Source: Baffinella frigidus
Lineage: Eukaryota > Cryptophyceae > Cryptomonadales > Baffinellaceae
Assembly (NCBI GenBank): GCA_026770585.1
Contig: MU647476.1
Location: 61,231-82,098 of the forward strand
Length of the DNA stretch: 20,868 bases
Direction: 5' to 3'
Shown: positions 7,601 to 13,879 of the stretch, in pieces
Layout: every line of letters starts with the position of its first letter
Position numbering within the stretch: the stretch's first letter is position 1
Position numbers and translations under genes: made by a program
The notes under the pieces: generated by a model
The model's database searches: none
What the model saw: only the letters and a program-made list of their open reading frames with translations
What the model was told of the DNA's origin: nothing

Positions 7601-9887
7601 CGCTAAGTTCATCAAGGTTGCTCGAAATCCTACACCCCACACCCTACACCCTACGCCCTGCACCCTGCACCCTACACCCGAAACCATAAACCGAAGATGA
7701 GAAGACCGCTAAGTTCATCAAGGTGCCCCCCCCCCAAACCCTAAACCCTAGGACCTAAACGCGACACCCGAAACCCGAAAACCGAGACCCGAAACCATGA
7801 ACCCGAAAACCGAAACCCGAAACCATGAACCCGAAAACCGAAAACCGAAGACCGGAAACCCCTGCACACGCATCCCCCCCCCCTGCATCCAGGATACCGG
7901 GAATTGGTACCCCCCCCCCCCAAATGCAAATCCGCCAAACTTAGACGAGGATGAGAAGACCGTTAAGTTCATCAAGGTGCTCCCCCACCAACCCTAAACC
8001 CTAGGACCCGCGAAACCCGCCAGCCGGGTTGACCGTGCTCGTGTGTAACCCCCGATATTTAAAGAAAGGCCGAGGGCAGCCTTGGCCACTTAAACGCGAC
8101 CGGTGCCTTCGGGAAGCAATGCATAAACACGTGTGGGCGGAGCTGGTGGTGCCCAAGGAGGCGGTCAACACTAAACCCTATCCACTCAACCAGAAACTAG
8201 AAACCAGAAACCAGAAACCAGGAACCAGAAACCCTGAACCCTACACCAGAAATCCTAAACCAGAAACCCTAAACCCATGTAGGCGGAGCTGGTGGTGCTC
8301 AAGGAGTTGACTGATCGTTTCAACACCAAAAGTGGCCGGATTTGTCCCGAAATCAACTTACGGAATCGCGCTGTTTTCGCGTGTAGGCGGAGCTGGTGGT
8401 GCTCAAGGAGGCGGTGAAGAAGGAGAAGCTGGTGCGTGAGGACGAGAACAAGCTCATCGTTCAGGTTGCGAGCCCCCCTATACCCTCAGGTTACGAATCT
8501 CACCTTTCTCCTTAGGTTGTGAGTCTCCCTCTACTTCGCAGGTTGCGAGCCTCACGTACTCGTTAGGTTGCGAGTCCCCGCGTACTCTCTAGGTTATGAG
8601 TCCCCGTACTTTCTTTAGGTTGCGGCAAACAGCCTCTCCCGGCGCCCCTGCTCAGACAGCCTCTGTGGGGGTGCATACATGGCAGCCATGTCGGTGCTGA
8701 CAACAGGATTTGAAAGAAAATGGATCCCTATGTGTTCATAGGAGTTGGAAGAAGATTAATTAGGGCCATCAGTAAATTTAATTGGGGCAGAATCCGGTTT
8801 GATAGGCATGGTTGCAGGGCAAGCTGGTACCGACAACGTTCGCTCTCTGCAGAGGTGAGAGGTGCTGGCGGGCATGGTGGAACTGACAGACGTCTCGCTG
8901 TGACTGCAGAGGTTAGAGGTGCTGGAGCACGAGGAGATCAAGGCGGGCGAGCGCGCCCAGCTCAAGATCTTCGAACAGGTCCTACCCCCCCCCCCCCATG
9001 TCGTTCGCGTCCTTCCTCTTCTGATTCTGGTTCTGATTCTCCCATATTGCTCTATAGCCATTGCTCTCGATCTTGAGCTGAGCGCGCCCAGCTCAAGATC
9101 TTCGAACAGGTTATCTCCTCCTTGGCTCACCTCGCGTCCTTCTTCTTCTTCTTATTCTTTTGTATTTAGCCATGGTCATCAGCGCGCCCAGATCAAGATC
9201 TGTGAGCAGGGTGTCTCCACCTTGGATGAGCGCGCATCCGTGTTCTTCTTCTTCTTTCTCTCGTGACGATCGCATCCTTCCTGTTTTTTTCTCGCTTCTT
9301 CGTATTCTTCTGATTTGCTCTCGAGCCTAGGAATGATGGATCGCATCCCAGATGCTCGATCGCATCCCAGATGCTGTAGCTCTTGAGAGAGAGGCCCAGC
9401 TCAAGATCTTCGAGTAGGTCCTGCCCCCCTTGAATATCGCATCCTTCTTTTCTTTCTTTCTCTCTCGTCTTCTGCTTGTTCTTCTTCTTCTTCTTCTTGT
9501 TCTGATTTGCTCTCGAGTCTAGAAATGATCGATCTCAGCCCAGCTCAAGACCTTCGAGCAGGTCCACCCCCCCCCCTTGACGATCTCAAACCCCAAACCC
9601 CAAACGCGCAGTTGTGGGTGTTGCCTCGCGCTGCCCGCGCCTAAACTATGAACCCTGCCCCCCAAAAAAAAACGTGAGCAGTTGCAGAAGTTGCGGCGGG
9701 TGCTGCAGCTCTCGTGTGTCCCTGCCGCGTTGTTTTTTTCGCGCGCAGAGACCCTTAAACGCCTAAACCCTAAACCCCAACCCCCAACCTCACACAGTTG
9801 CGGGAGTTGCGGCGCGTGTTGCAGCTGGAGAAGGAGGCGCGGCTCTCGGAGGAGGACAAGGTCAAGATCGTCTTGGAGGAGTACCAG
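4327..9887 (+). CDS. SF-assemblin / beta-giardin-like coiled-coil protein (gene span)
   Basis: Seven exons can be read: 4327-4638, 4800-4877, 5670-5741, 7551-7616, 8387-8464, 8910-8978 and 9798-9887. Every exon length is a multiple of three and every join is phase 0. They total 255 codons and the 3' end is missing into the N gap. The sum is charged, rich in Glu, Lys, Leu and Arg, and almost free of proline after residue 40. The order matches SF-assemblins: a short polar head, then the coiled-coil start (YEDISDEQRDRRKFDEQR, then EEKLNEEILQRKAADAAL), with an EDEK..KFIK or EEDK..IVLEEY type motif near the end. Known members run about 270-340 aa and build striated flagellar-root fibres. An extra exon between 5741 and 7551 cannot be excluded. 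Family assignment is by remembered pattern, not a search. Confidence 0.68.
4639..4799 (+). other. Intron 1
   Basis: 161 nt from GTGCTG to CCTCTCTGCAG, with a clear pyrimidine tract. It is the only compact intron of the gene and holds no repeats. Confidence 0.7.
4800..4877 (+). CDS. SF-assemblin-like exon 2
   Basis: 26 codons, TSFRELKADIEAAKERLGET then EVKLEE, all coiled-coil compatible, between TCTGCAG and GTGCGCGC. Phase 0 at both ends. Confidence 0.75.
4878..5669 (+). other. Intron 2 with CCCTGAAACCC array
   Basis: 792 nt. The first 560 bases are unique, with no gene recognised; they contain the near-palindrome GACCGGAAATCCGGTC at 5299-5314, repeated at 17226-17241. From about 5440 to 5660 the intron is an array of CCCTGAAACCCTAAACCC units, ending in the acceptor TTTTCGCAG. 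Confidence 0.65.
5670..5741 (+). CDS. SF-assemblin-like exon 3
   Basis: 24 codons, VREKNERELKACKLELVERL then DRIQ, with acceptor TTTTCGCAG and donor GTCCAC. Phase 0. A partial copy lies downstream at 6247-6273. Confidence 0.75.
5742..6246 (+). other. Intron 3, first part
   Basis: Unique sequence with no gene recognised. Several unrelated open frames exist but none resembles a protein. Confidence 0.5.
6247..6273 (+). repeat. 3'-edge copy of exon 3
   Basis: GCGTGCAAACTGGAACTTG is identical to 19 bases of exon 3. It is followed by ACCAACAG|GTCGCC, where exon 3 ends GCATCCAG|GTCCACC. So a fragment of the exon with its donor sits about 505 bp downstream of the parent. Confidence 0.65.
6320..7260. 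repeat. Repeat family B: AATTAGGCCGCCTAATT palindromes
   Basis: The palindromic motif TAATTAGGC(C)GCCTAATTA occurs singly near 6330 and 6640, four times in tandem at 6838-6925, and as an inverted pair at 7164-7225. The pair has perfect 19-bp arms (GGCTAACATTTAATTAGGC) and wider similarity, reaching about 7134-7257. A diverged copy lies at 15950-15985. This looks like a foldback element interleaved with the exon-edge copies. Confidence 0.65.
6429..7500 (+). repeat. Six 5'-edge copies of the exon at 7551
   Basis: The junction attgCAG|TCGGGGATGCGCGTGGAGTC recurs with exon starts at 6429, 6782, 6981, 7113, 7296 and 7459 before the full exon at 7551. Each copy carries the acceptor side and about 20-30 bases of exon (SGMRVESK), and none reaches the exon end. 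Most are preceded by GGTTCGGAACCC-type filler, so a longer unit was duplicated. Some keep pure codon matches and others change one or two residues. Confidence 0.8.
7316..7530 (+). repeat. TTTGACCAGTTTGA minisatellite
   Basis: Degenerate TTTGACCAGTTTGATT units in two clusters (7316-7370 and 7475-7528), flanking the last two exon-edge copies. Confidence 0.65.
7551..7616 (+). CDS. SF-assemblin-like exon 4
   Basis: 22 codons, SGMRVESKTRRDEDEKTAKF then IK, between attgCAG and GTTGCT. Phase 0. It resembles the conserved DEKF..F motif of the family. This is the only one of nine related copies that has both exon edges. That, with frame, is why it is chosen. Confidence 0.62.
7625..7860. repeat. CCCTACACC and CCCGAAAACC filler
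   Basis: Short telomere-like repeats between exon-edge copies; no gene seen. Confidence 0.6.
7697..7722 (+). repeat. 3'-edge copy 1 of exon 4
   Basis: ATGAGAAGACCGCTAAGTTC then ATCAAG|GTGCCC, identical to the exon end with its donor, and starting directly after an AG. Confidence 0.8.
7945..7976 (+). repeat. 3'-edge copy 2 of exon 4
   Basis: ACGAGGATGAGAAGACCGTT then AAGTTCATCAAG|GTGCTC. One substitution (Ala to Val) separates it from exon 4. It too begins right after an AG (ttAG) and retains the donor, so it could be spliced as a small exon. Confidence 0.8.
8137..8306 (+). repeat. Two 5'-edge copies of exon 5
   Basis: GCGGAGCTGGTGGTGCCCAA (8137) and GCGGAGCTGGTGGTGCTCAA (8283) repeat the start of the exon at 8387. 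The 8283 copy keeps the gtAG acceptor. CCAGAAACC-type filler lies between them. Confidence 0.8.
8387..8464 (+). CDS. SF-assemblin-like exon 5
   Basis: 26 codons, AELVVLKEAVKKEKLVREDE then NKLIVQ, between gtgtAG and GTTGCG. Phase 0. Strong heptad pattern. Confidence 0.72.
8463..8620 (+). repeat. Seven AG|GT junctions at 25-26 bp spacing
   Basis: After the true exon 5 donor (CAG|GTTGCGAG), a unit like AGGTTGCGAGTCCCCGTACT is repeated. The AG of each AG|GT falls at 8463, 8488, 8514, 8540, 8565, 8591 and 8617. Each repeat joins a pyrimidine-rich acceptor-like YAG directly to a donor-like GTTGCG or GTTATG, in effect a zero-length exon. The first is the real exon end. Confidence 0.85.
8621..8850 (+). 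other. Intron 5, unique part
   Basis: No repeats or gene recognised apart from the pyrimidine tract CTCTCTGCAG at its end. Confidence 0.5.
8851..8868 (+). repeat. 5'-edge copy of exon 6
   Basis: CTGCAG|AGGTGAGAGGTGCTGG repeats the start of exon 6 (CTGCAG|AGGTTAGAGGTGCTGG) with a TGA stop, about 60 bp upstream of it. Confidence 0.75.
8910..8978 (+). CDS. SF-assemblin-like exon 6
   Basis: 23 codons, RLEVLEHEEIKAGERAQLKI then FEQ, between gactgcAG and GTCCTA. Phase 0. Coiled-coil composition. Confidence 0.75.
9068..9103 (+). repeat. Hairpin made from an inverted exon-end copy
   Basis: CGATCTTGAGCTG sits just before the exon-end copy CAGCTCAAGATC, giving a 12-bp perfect stem around AGCGCGCC. 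Part of the exon is thus present in both orientations side by side. Confidence 0.7.
9082..9561 (+). repeat. Four 3'-edge copies of exon 6
   Basis: Copies of GCCCAGCTCAAGATCTTCGA then ACAG|GT end at 9109, 9209, 9417 and 9561. The copy ending 9209 has a shifted donor (CAGG|GTGTCT), the 9417 copy ends in TAG, and the 9561 copy changes Ile to Thr. The spacers are also related (CTTG..., CGC(G/A)TCCTTC, TTCTTCTTC, TTGCTCTCGAG), so units of about 100-210 bp were duplicated, each with the exon end and intron start. Confidence 0.85.
9682..9714 (+). repeat. 5'-edge copy of exon 7
   Basis: gagCAG|TTGCAGAAGTTGCGGCGG then GTGCTGCAGCTC reads LQKLRRVLQL, against LRELRRVLQL at 9798. Two of the codon changes (cgc/cgg, ttg/ctg) are synonymous. 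Confidence 0.8.
9798..9887 (+). CDS. SF-assemblin-like exon 7
   Basis: 30 codons, LRELRRVLQLEKEARLSEED then KVKIVLEEYQ, between cacacAG and GTTCGT. Phase 0. The EEDK.KIVLEEY part resembles the conserved C-terminal DEKF..FVLEE motif of SF-assemblins. Confidence 0.75.
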
Positions 9888-9899
9888 GTTCGTCCACAC

Positions 9900-10227
9900 C
9901 CCCCCCACACACACACTCGCTCTCTTCCCCCTACTCTCTCTCCCTCTCTCCTTCTCTGGCTCTCTCTCTCTGGCGCGCGCTCTCTCTCCCTCTGTCTCCC
10001 TCTCTCTCCCTCTCTCCCCCTCTCTCTCTCTCCCTCTCTCTCCCTCTCTCTCCATGTCTCTCTATCGATAGATAGAGAGACATCCTCCAAGAGCTCTTGG
10101 AGGAGGACAAGATCGTGCTCGAGGAATACCAGGTCCGTCCTCCCCACCCCCCACCACTCCCCCCTACTCTCTCTCCCTCTCGCTCTTTCTCTGTCTCTCC
10201 TTCCCTCCCTCTCTCTCTCTCTATCTG

Positions 10228-10287
<60 letters not shown>
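9900..10287 (+). repeat. CT-rich tract and (CT)n microsatellite
   Basis: Pyrimidine-rich CTCTCTCCCTCTCTCC repeats with a pure (CT)n run from about 10229 that enters the gap. The long Ser/Leu or Arg/Glu frames across it are repeat artefacts. Confidence 0.9.
10053..10132 (+). repeat. Hairpins and 3'-edge copy of exon 7
   Basis: TGTCTCTCTAT pairs with ATAGAGAGACA, and TCCTCCAAGAGCTCTTGGAG-GA (10083-10104) is a perfect 22-bp palindrome. From the palindrome starts an exon-end copy, LEEDKIVLEEYQ|GTCCGT, ending at 10132. Against exon 7 it lacks two codons in frame, and its remaining differences (gtc/gtg, ttg/ctc, gag/gaa) are all synonymous. Confidence 0.78.
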
Positions 10288-10841
10288 NNNNNNNNNNNNN
10301 NNNNNNNNNNNNNNNNNNNNNNNNNNNNNNNNNNNNNNNNNNNNNNNNNNNNNNNNNNNNNNNNNNNNNNNNNNNNNNNNNNNNNNNNNNNNNNNNNNNN
10401 NNNNNNNNNNNNNNNNNNNNNNNNNNNNNNNNNNNNNNNNNNNNNNNNNNNNNNNNNNNNNNNNNNNNNNNNNNNNNNNNNNNNNNNNNNNNNNNNNNNN
10501 NNNNNNNNNNNNNNNNNNNNNNNNNNNNNNNNNNNNNNNNNNNNNNNNNNNNNNNNNNNNNNNNNNNNNNNNNNNNNNNNNNNNNNNNNNNNNNNNNNNN
10601 NNNNNNNNNNNNNNNNNNNNNNNNNNNNNNNNNNNNNNNNNNNNNNNNNNNNNNNNNNNNNNNNNNNNNNNNNNNNNNNNNNNNNNNNNNNNNNNNNNNN
10701 NNNNNNNNNNNNNNNNNNNNNNNNNNNNNNNNNNNNNNNNNNNNNNNNNNNNNNNNNNNNNNNNNNNNNNNNNNNNNNNNNNNNNNNNNNNNNNNNNNNN
10801 NNNNNNNNNNNNNNNNNNNNNNNNNNNNNNNNNNNNNNNNN
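10288..10841. other. Assembly gap (N)
   Basis: 554 undetermined bases following the (CT)n run. The end of the SF-assemblin-like gene is probably here or beyond. Confidence 1.
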
Positions 10842-10892
10842 TCGCGCCCGAGCGATTCACACACGATCGTCAACAAGAGCGACTACGAGTGA
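10842..10892 (+). CDS. Possible 3' end of the SF-assemblin-like gene
   Basis: Immediately after the gap a frame reads SRPSDSHTIVNKSDYE and TGA. Because the gap breaks the sequence, the link to exon 7 is guesswork. The motif CGACTACGAGTG also occurs at 119-130 and 290-301. Confidence 0.2.
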   Translation, partial: SRPSDSHTIVNKSDYE

Positions 10893-11047
10893 TCTCCTCT
10901 CCGCTTGCCACCGCCGGCGGTCTTCCAAGGATAACCCTGCCAAAGCCGGCGAACAGCAGCGGGGTCCGGACTGCAAGGTCGAGCGATCTCCGGAGGGCCA
11001 GGCGGGCGCGCTTTTGTTCGCGTTCATCGCGTTCTTTGCGCTCCGCG
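10893..11047. other. Ambiguous coding-like sequence beside a MITE
   Basis: The minus strand reads YAERKERDEREQKRARLALR then RSLDLAV, highly charged and helix-like, ending exactly where the MITE at 11048 begins. No clear splice sites on both sides were found. Confidence 0.25.
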
Positions 11048-11168
11048 TACAGGGGTGCCTCGCTCACAAGAAACCGCCACCCCCCTAGGACCATCTTAGG
11101 GCCCTAGGCATGGTCCTACTGTAGGGTCCTGGGCGGGGGCGGTTTCTTATCAGCGAGGTACCCCTGTA
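11048..11168. mobile_element. MITE family A copy (full length)
   Basis: 121 bp, TA-bounded, both inverted ends and the TAGGGCCCTAGG core present. Confidence 0.88.
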
Positions 11169-11251
11169 TCGCTGGTGGGGTGCCGCGTAGGGGCCCCGCG
11201 GGGGGGCTACGCGGGGCTGGAGGGGTTATTAGGGCTAGTGGATTAACCCCG

Positions 11252-11268
11252 CCCGGTACCCCTGTACA
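11252..11268. mobile_element. MITE family A right-end remnant
   Basis: CCGGTACCCCTGTA only, directly followed by the exon-like copy at 11267. Confidence 0.5.
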
Positions 11269-11293
11269 TGGTGGTCGTGTTGGTAGTAATAAG
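11267..11293 (+). repeat. Diverged copy of gene C exon segment (HGGRVGSNK)
   Basis: Plus-strand codons read HGGRVGSNK, against HGGRVGSDK in the gene C exon at 1947-2146. Of nine codons one changes the residue (gac/aat) and four differ synonymously (ggc/ggt, ggg/ggt, gtc/gtt, aaa/aag). This is the mark of a once-coding paralogous fragment. Confidence 0.6.
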
Positions 11294-11495
11294 GCCTCCC
11301 AAGTTGGCCTCCTGTGCGGGTCGACAGCTGGGGCCCCACGTGCGGGTATCTTGGCTCTCAGGGCACTTGGGGACGCAAGGTTATGAGGACGCCAAAGTAG
11401 ATTCACTTAGGCCTCCGAAGTAGATTCACTTAAGAAACACAGAGCCGTGGCGCCCCGCGGGTTCAGGGTTTAGGGTTTAGGGTTTAGGGTGTAAC
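11294..11495. other. Sequence without a recognised gene
   Basis: GC-rich sequence, then a short GGGTTTAGGG run at 11466-11491 next to a donor on the minus strand. Confidence 0.45.
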
Positions 11496-11593
11496 CTGCA
11501 GGTCCAATAATGTCGCAAATCGTTGGTGGTGTAGCGGCCCTGCGTGTCTAATACAGTTTCTGTTCCAGACGCGTTGAGCGCGGCCGTTATTAT
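11496..11593 (-). CDS. Minus-strand exon candidate interrupted by a MITE
   Basis: Minus-strand frame TAALNASGTETVLDTQGRYT then TNDLRHYWTC ends at donor CTGCAG|GTTACACC, next to telomere-like intron filler. Its 5' side runs straight into the short MITE at 11594-11646. The frame stays open through the whole MITE into 17 bp beyond. The residue pattern looks like real protein, but the family is not recognised. Confidence 0.45.
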
Positions 11594-11646
11594 TACAGGG
11601 GTGTCTCGCTCAGGGGGCACTTTCTTATGAGCGAGGTACCCCTGTA
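11594..11646. mobile_element. MITE family A, internally deleted (53 bp)
   Basis: Only the two ends remain (TACAGGGGTGTCTCGCTCA and TTTCTTATGAGCGAGGTACC-CCTGTA), bounded by TA. It lies in frame with the exon candidate at 11496-11593. Confidence 0.8.
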
Positions 11647-11663
11647 CCACCACGGCCGCCATG

Positions 11664-11766
11664 TACAGGGTTACCTCGCTCATAGGGAGGCGCACCCACC
11701 TAAGAACCCACGGTAGGCCTGTCTAGGGCCCTGTGGCCGTCCTGGGGGGGGGGGGCTCCCTATGAG
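11664..11766. mobile_element. MITE family A, CATAGGGAG subfamily, right end cut
   Basis: The left end has CATAGGGAG where other copies have CATAAGAAA, and the right arm (CTCCCTATGAG) matches it. The right end stops at 11766. Paired change of both arms argues for a distinct subfamily. Confidence 0.7.
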
Positions 11767-11769
11767 CTC

Positions 11770-11810
11770 TACAGGGGTACCTCGCTCATAGGGAGCCACC
11801 CCCCCCTGTA
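11770..11810. mobile_element. MITE family A remnant (41 bp)
   Basis: TACAGGGGTACCTCGCTCAT, then AGGGAGCC, poly-C and CTGTA. Same subfamily as 11664-11766. Confidence 0.6.
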
Positions 11811-11833
11811 AAGCGAGGCGACAGGCTGTACAC

Positions 11834-12232
11834 GTACCAGACGCGATGGTTCGGTGAGGCTTCATTTGACGTGCAAGAGCTCAAGGGTGTCGAGAGAGAG
11901 AAAGGTGCGTGCGTTACGGATCGAAATCAGCAGACTGTACACGTGACAGATGGTTTGGTGTGTCTTTACTTGGCATGCAAGAGAGCTAGCGGGAGCCGAG
12001 AGACTGTACAGGGGTACCTCGCTCATAAGAAACTGCCCCCCCCCCCTGGGAAAACCACAGGGTCCTAGGCAAAGGCTTGCTGTAGGGTCCTCTGTAGGGT
12101 CCTAGGGGGGCGCAGTTTCTTACGAACGAGGTTACTAGACGTGCGAGAGAGCTAGAGGGAGCCGAGAGGTAACAGACGCGGTGGTTTGGTGTGTCTTGAC
12201 TTCACGAGCAGGAGAGCTAGAGGGAGCCGAGA
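11834..12232. repeat. Four ~60-bp direct repeats (GAGAGCTAGAGGGAGCCGAG)
   Basis: Units containing GATGGTTTGGTGTGTCTT and GCAAGAGAGCTAG.GGGAGCCG start near 11834, 11945, 12137 and 12170. The MITE at 12007-12134 sits between the second and third. Confidence 0.65.
12007..12134. mobile_element. MITE family A copy, right end eroded
   Basis: Perfect left end; the right arm ends TTTCTTACGAACGAGGTTA without CCCCTGTA. Confidence 0.75.
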
Positions 12233-12261
12233 GGTTCCCGCGTAGCCAGCTCGGCCGCGAC

Positions 12262-12286
12262 CTGCGACTTGAAGATGATGTCGTTC
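12262..12286 (-). CDS. Possible 25-nt mini-exon
   Basis: The minus strand reads ggtggcAG, then one base and NDIIFKSQ, then donor GTCGCGG. The frame stays open on both sides. Weak evidence; could be chance. Confidence 0.22.
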
Positions 12287-12322
12287 CTGCCACCCGAGAG
12301 ACCTTTGTGAGTTCCAACACGA

Positions 12323-12358
12323 CGAGAGACCTGTGTTACCGACACGGCTGCCATATCC
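12323..12358 (-). repeat. Diverged copy of gene C exon segment (GYGSRVGN)
   Basis: Minus-strand codons read GYGSRVGNTGLS, against GHGGRVGSDKGVS in gene C. Position and orientation are unrelated to gene C, so it is a dispersed fragment. Confidence 0.4.
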
Positions 12359-12440
12359 CTCAAGTGGCCAGGGGGTCGAATTCGACCCCCGAGAGGTCCT
12401 AGGCAGGTCCTAGGGCCCTACAGTAGGGCGTATGAGCCTA
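12351..12440. repeat. Dispersed ~90-bp repeat (second copy at 20065-20150)
   Basis: ATATCCCTCAAGTGG, then a CGAATTCG or AAATTT palindrome, then GGTCCTAGGCAGGTCCTAGG and CCCTAC.GTAGGGCGTATG. The 20 kb copy shows the same order. Confidence 0.7.
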
Positions 12441-12569
12441 CTAATACCAAACCGTGTTTGGTAACACGGTCCCCACACCCAGAACGATGTGAGCCTGCAA
12501 AGAGAGAGACTTTGATGAATAGCGTGTTGGTAGGTACACGGGGCTATCCCAAACAAAGAGTAATCCCTG

Positions 12570-12692
12570 TACAGGGGTACCTCGCTCACAAGAAAACGCC
12601 CCGCCCCTCTAGGACCACCGTAGGGCCCTAGGAATCGGCCTACTGTAGGGTCTTAGGGGGGGGCAGCTTCTTATGAGCGAGGTAACCCTGTA
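12570..12692. mobile_element. MITE family A copy (full length)
   Basis: 123 bp, TA-bounded, both ends and full core. Confidence 0.87.
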
Positions 12693-13065
12693 CCTACATC
12701 GCCAGGAGGATCCAGACCGGTAGTCCACTCGAGAATGCTAGAAGATCCTATCTATATGTGGGGTTGTAAATATTTGTACCAGGATAAGGTGTTCCAACCT
12801 CGCACCTGGTATATGTTTTACTAGCGTGACCAATAATCACCGAAAGTTACTACACAAATGCCCACTTTTAAAAGGAATGGGTTTTAAATAGGCCCCTCTA
12901 GCATTCTCGTGTGGGTGGTGCAGCTGGTGTCCTTTTCGGATCCGGGTACATTTTGGAGAGAAAAAAAGACCTCTAACTGAAATTCCGACAAATGACCTGG
13001 CGTGGACTACTAGTAAGACCCAATTATGTAGTAACTGGATCGCATTTTCGGATCGCATCAATCCT
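12693..13065. other. Intergenic or intronic sequence without a recognised gene
   Basis: Unique, AT-richer sequence. A 122-codon minus-strand frame (13205-12837) covers much of it but overlaps the repeat at 13066-13186 and has no recognisable motif. Confidence 0.4.
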
Positions 13066-13186
13066 CCCCACCCCCAACAGCGGATTTCGAAGGGATTACC
13101 GAATAACCCATACGCGATAAGGCATAGGACCCTGCGGTCGGTAATCCGTAGGGACATGGGGGGGTTCCCACGGATAAGGTAACGGA
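13066..13186 (-). repeat. Repeat family C (inverse copy at 15460-15580)
   Basis: In reverse orientation it begins CCGTTACCTTATCCGTGGGA, then poly-C, ATGTCCCTACGGATT and GGGTTATTC, ending GTCCGCTGT-like. The copy at 15460-15580 has the same order over about 120 bp. Confidence 0.7.
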
Positions 13187-13224
13187 AAGTCGGTGGATTG
13201 TCCACCGAAAATCCCTTCGCCGTG

Positions 13225-13277
13225 GTTTCGTGGTTTCGTGGTTCAGGGTTTAGGGTTGAGAGTTTAGGGTTGAGGGT
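13225..13277. repeat. Short GGGTTTAGGGTTGAG filler
   Basis: Telomere-like repeats; no gene. Confidence 0.6.
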
Positions 13278-13377
13278 TTAGGATGCAGACTTGCAGTGGT
13301 GGAGGGTGTGTTGTCGCAGCATGCCCGCGCCCTGTCCCGGCACGCTCGACACCCCCGCCTCCCGCAGGTTCCCCATC
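13278..13377 (-). CDS. Minus-strand terminal exon candidate
   Basis: After acceptor atggcAG (13379-13378), one base and then MGNLREAGVSSVPGQGAGML, RQHTLHHCKSAS and TAA. A copy of its start is at 13611-13640, where Leu changes ctg to tta (two silent changes) and Gly ggg to ggt. This favours the minus-strand frame over the plus one. The function is unknown. Confidence 0.4.
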
Positions 13378-13462
13378 CTGCCATTCGGTCAGCGTTTCAG
13401 CCATTTGGCATTTGGTTGGCGTTTTAGGTCGCGGGGTTTACTCCGGCGGAGCTTAGGGCTAC

Positions 13463-13584
13463 TACAAGAATACCTCGCTCATAAGAAAGTGCCTCCCCCT
13501 AGGACCCTACAGTAGGCCTATGCCTAGGGCCCTTCGGCGGTTCTAGGGGGGGGGGCGCTTTCTTATGAGCGAGGTACCGCTGTA
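13463..13584. mobile_element. MITE family A copy (full length)
   Basis: 122 bp with slightly changed tips (TACAAGAATACCTCGCTCAT and GAGGTACCGCTGTA). Confidence 0.85.
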
Positions 13585-13610
13585 GCTCTGCCTAGGCAAT
13601 CCGGGCTCCT

Positions 13611-13640
13611 CACACACCCGCCTCCCATAAGATGCTCATT
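13611..13640 (-). repeat. 5'-edge copy of exon 13278-13377
   Basis: Minus strand MSILWEAGV and TGA, against MGNLREAGVS. It is on the 5' side of the parent and matches the parent's start, as the polarity rule predicts. Confidence 0.5.
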
Positions 13641-13717
13641 CTACTCACGGTGTAACGTTGAGGGTGTAGGGGTTGGGGGCTACTGCCACGGGTTTCAGGG
13701 GTAAAAGGTCTCTTTAT

Positions 13718-13827
13718 GCGAAGTGTTGGTCTCTCAAAGTTCTCTTTCTGCAAAGTGCCGGTATTTGAAAGAGGTCTCTCGCTATCTCTATCGCTCTCTC
13801 TCTCTGCGCAGTGTTGGTATTTGAAAA

Positions 13828-13879
<52 letters not shown>

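Noticed and set aside
6429-8620. CRISPR-like array
   Set aside because: Repeats are diverged, unevenly spaced exon edges, or contiguous 25-26 bp units with no spacers; the host is eukaryotic.
9770-11107. Open frames of 300+ codons across the N gap
   Set aside because: They consist of undefined residues and (CT)n-encoded Ser-Leu or Arg-Glu runs.
12837-13205. 122-codon minus-strand open frame
   Set aside because: It overlaps repeat family C and shows no motif, no copies with silent changes and no clear splice sites.
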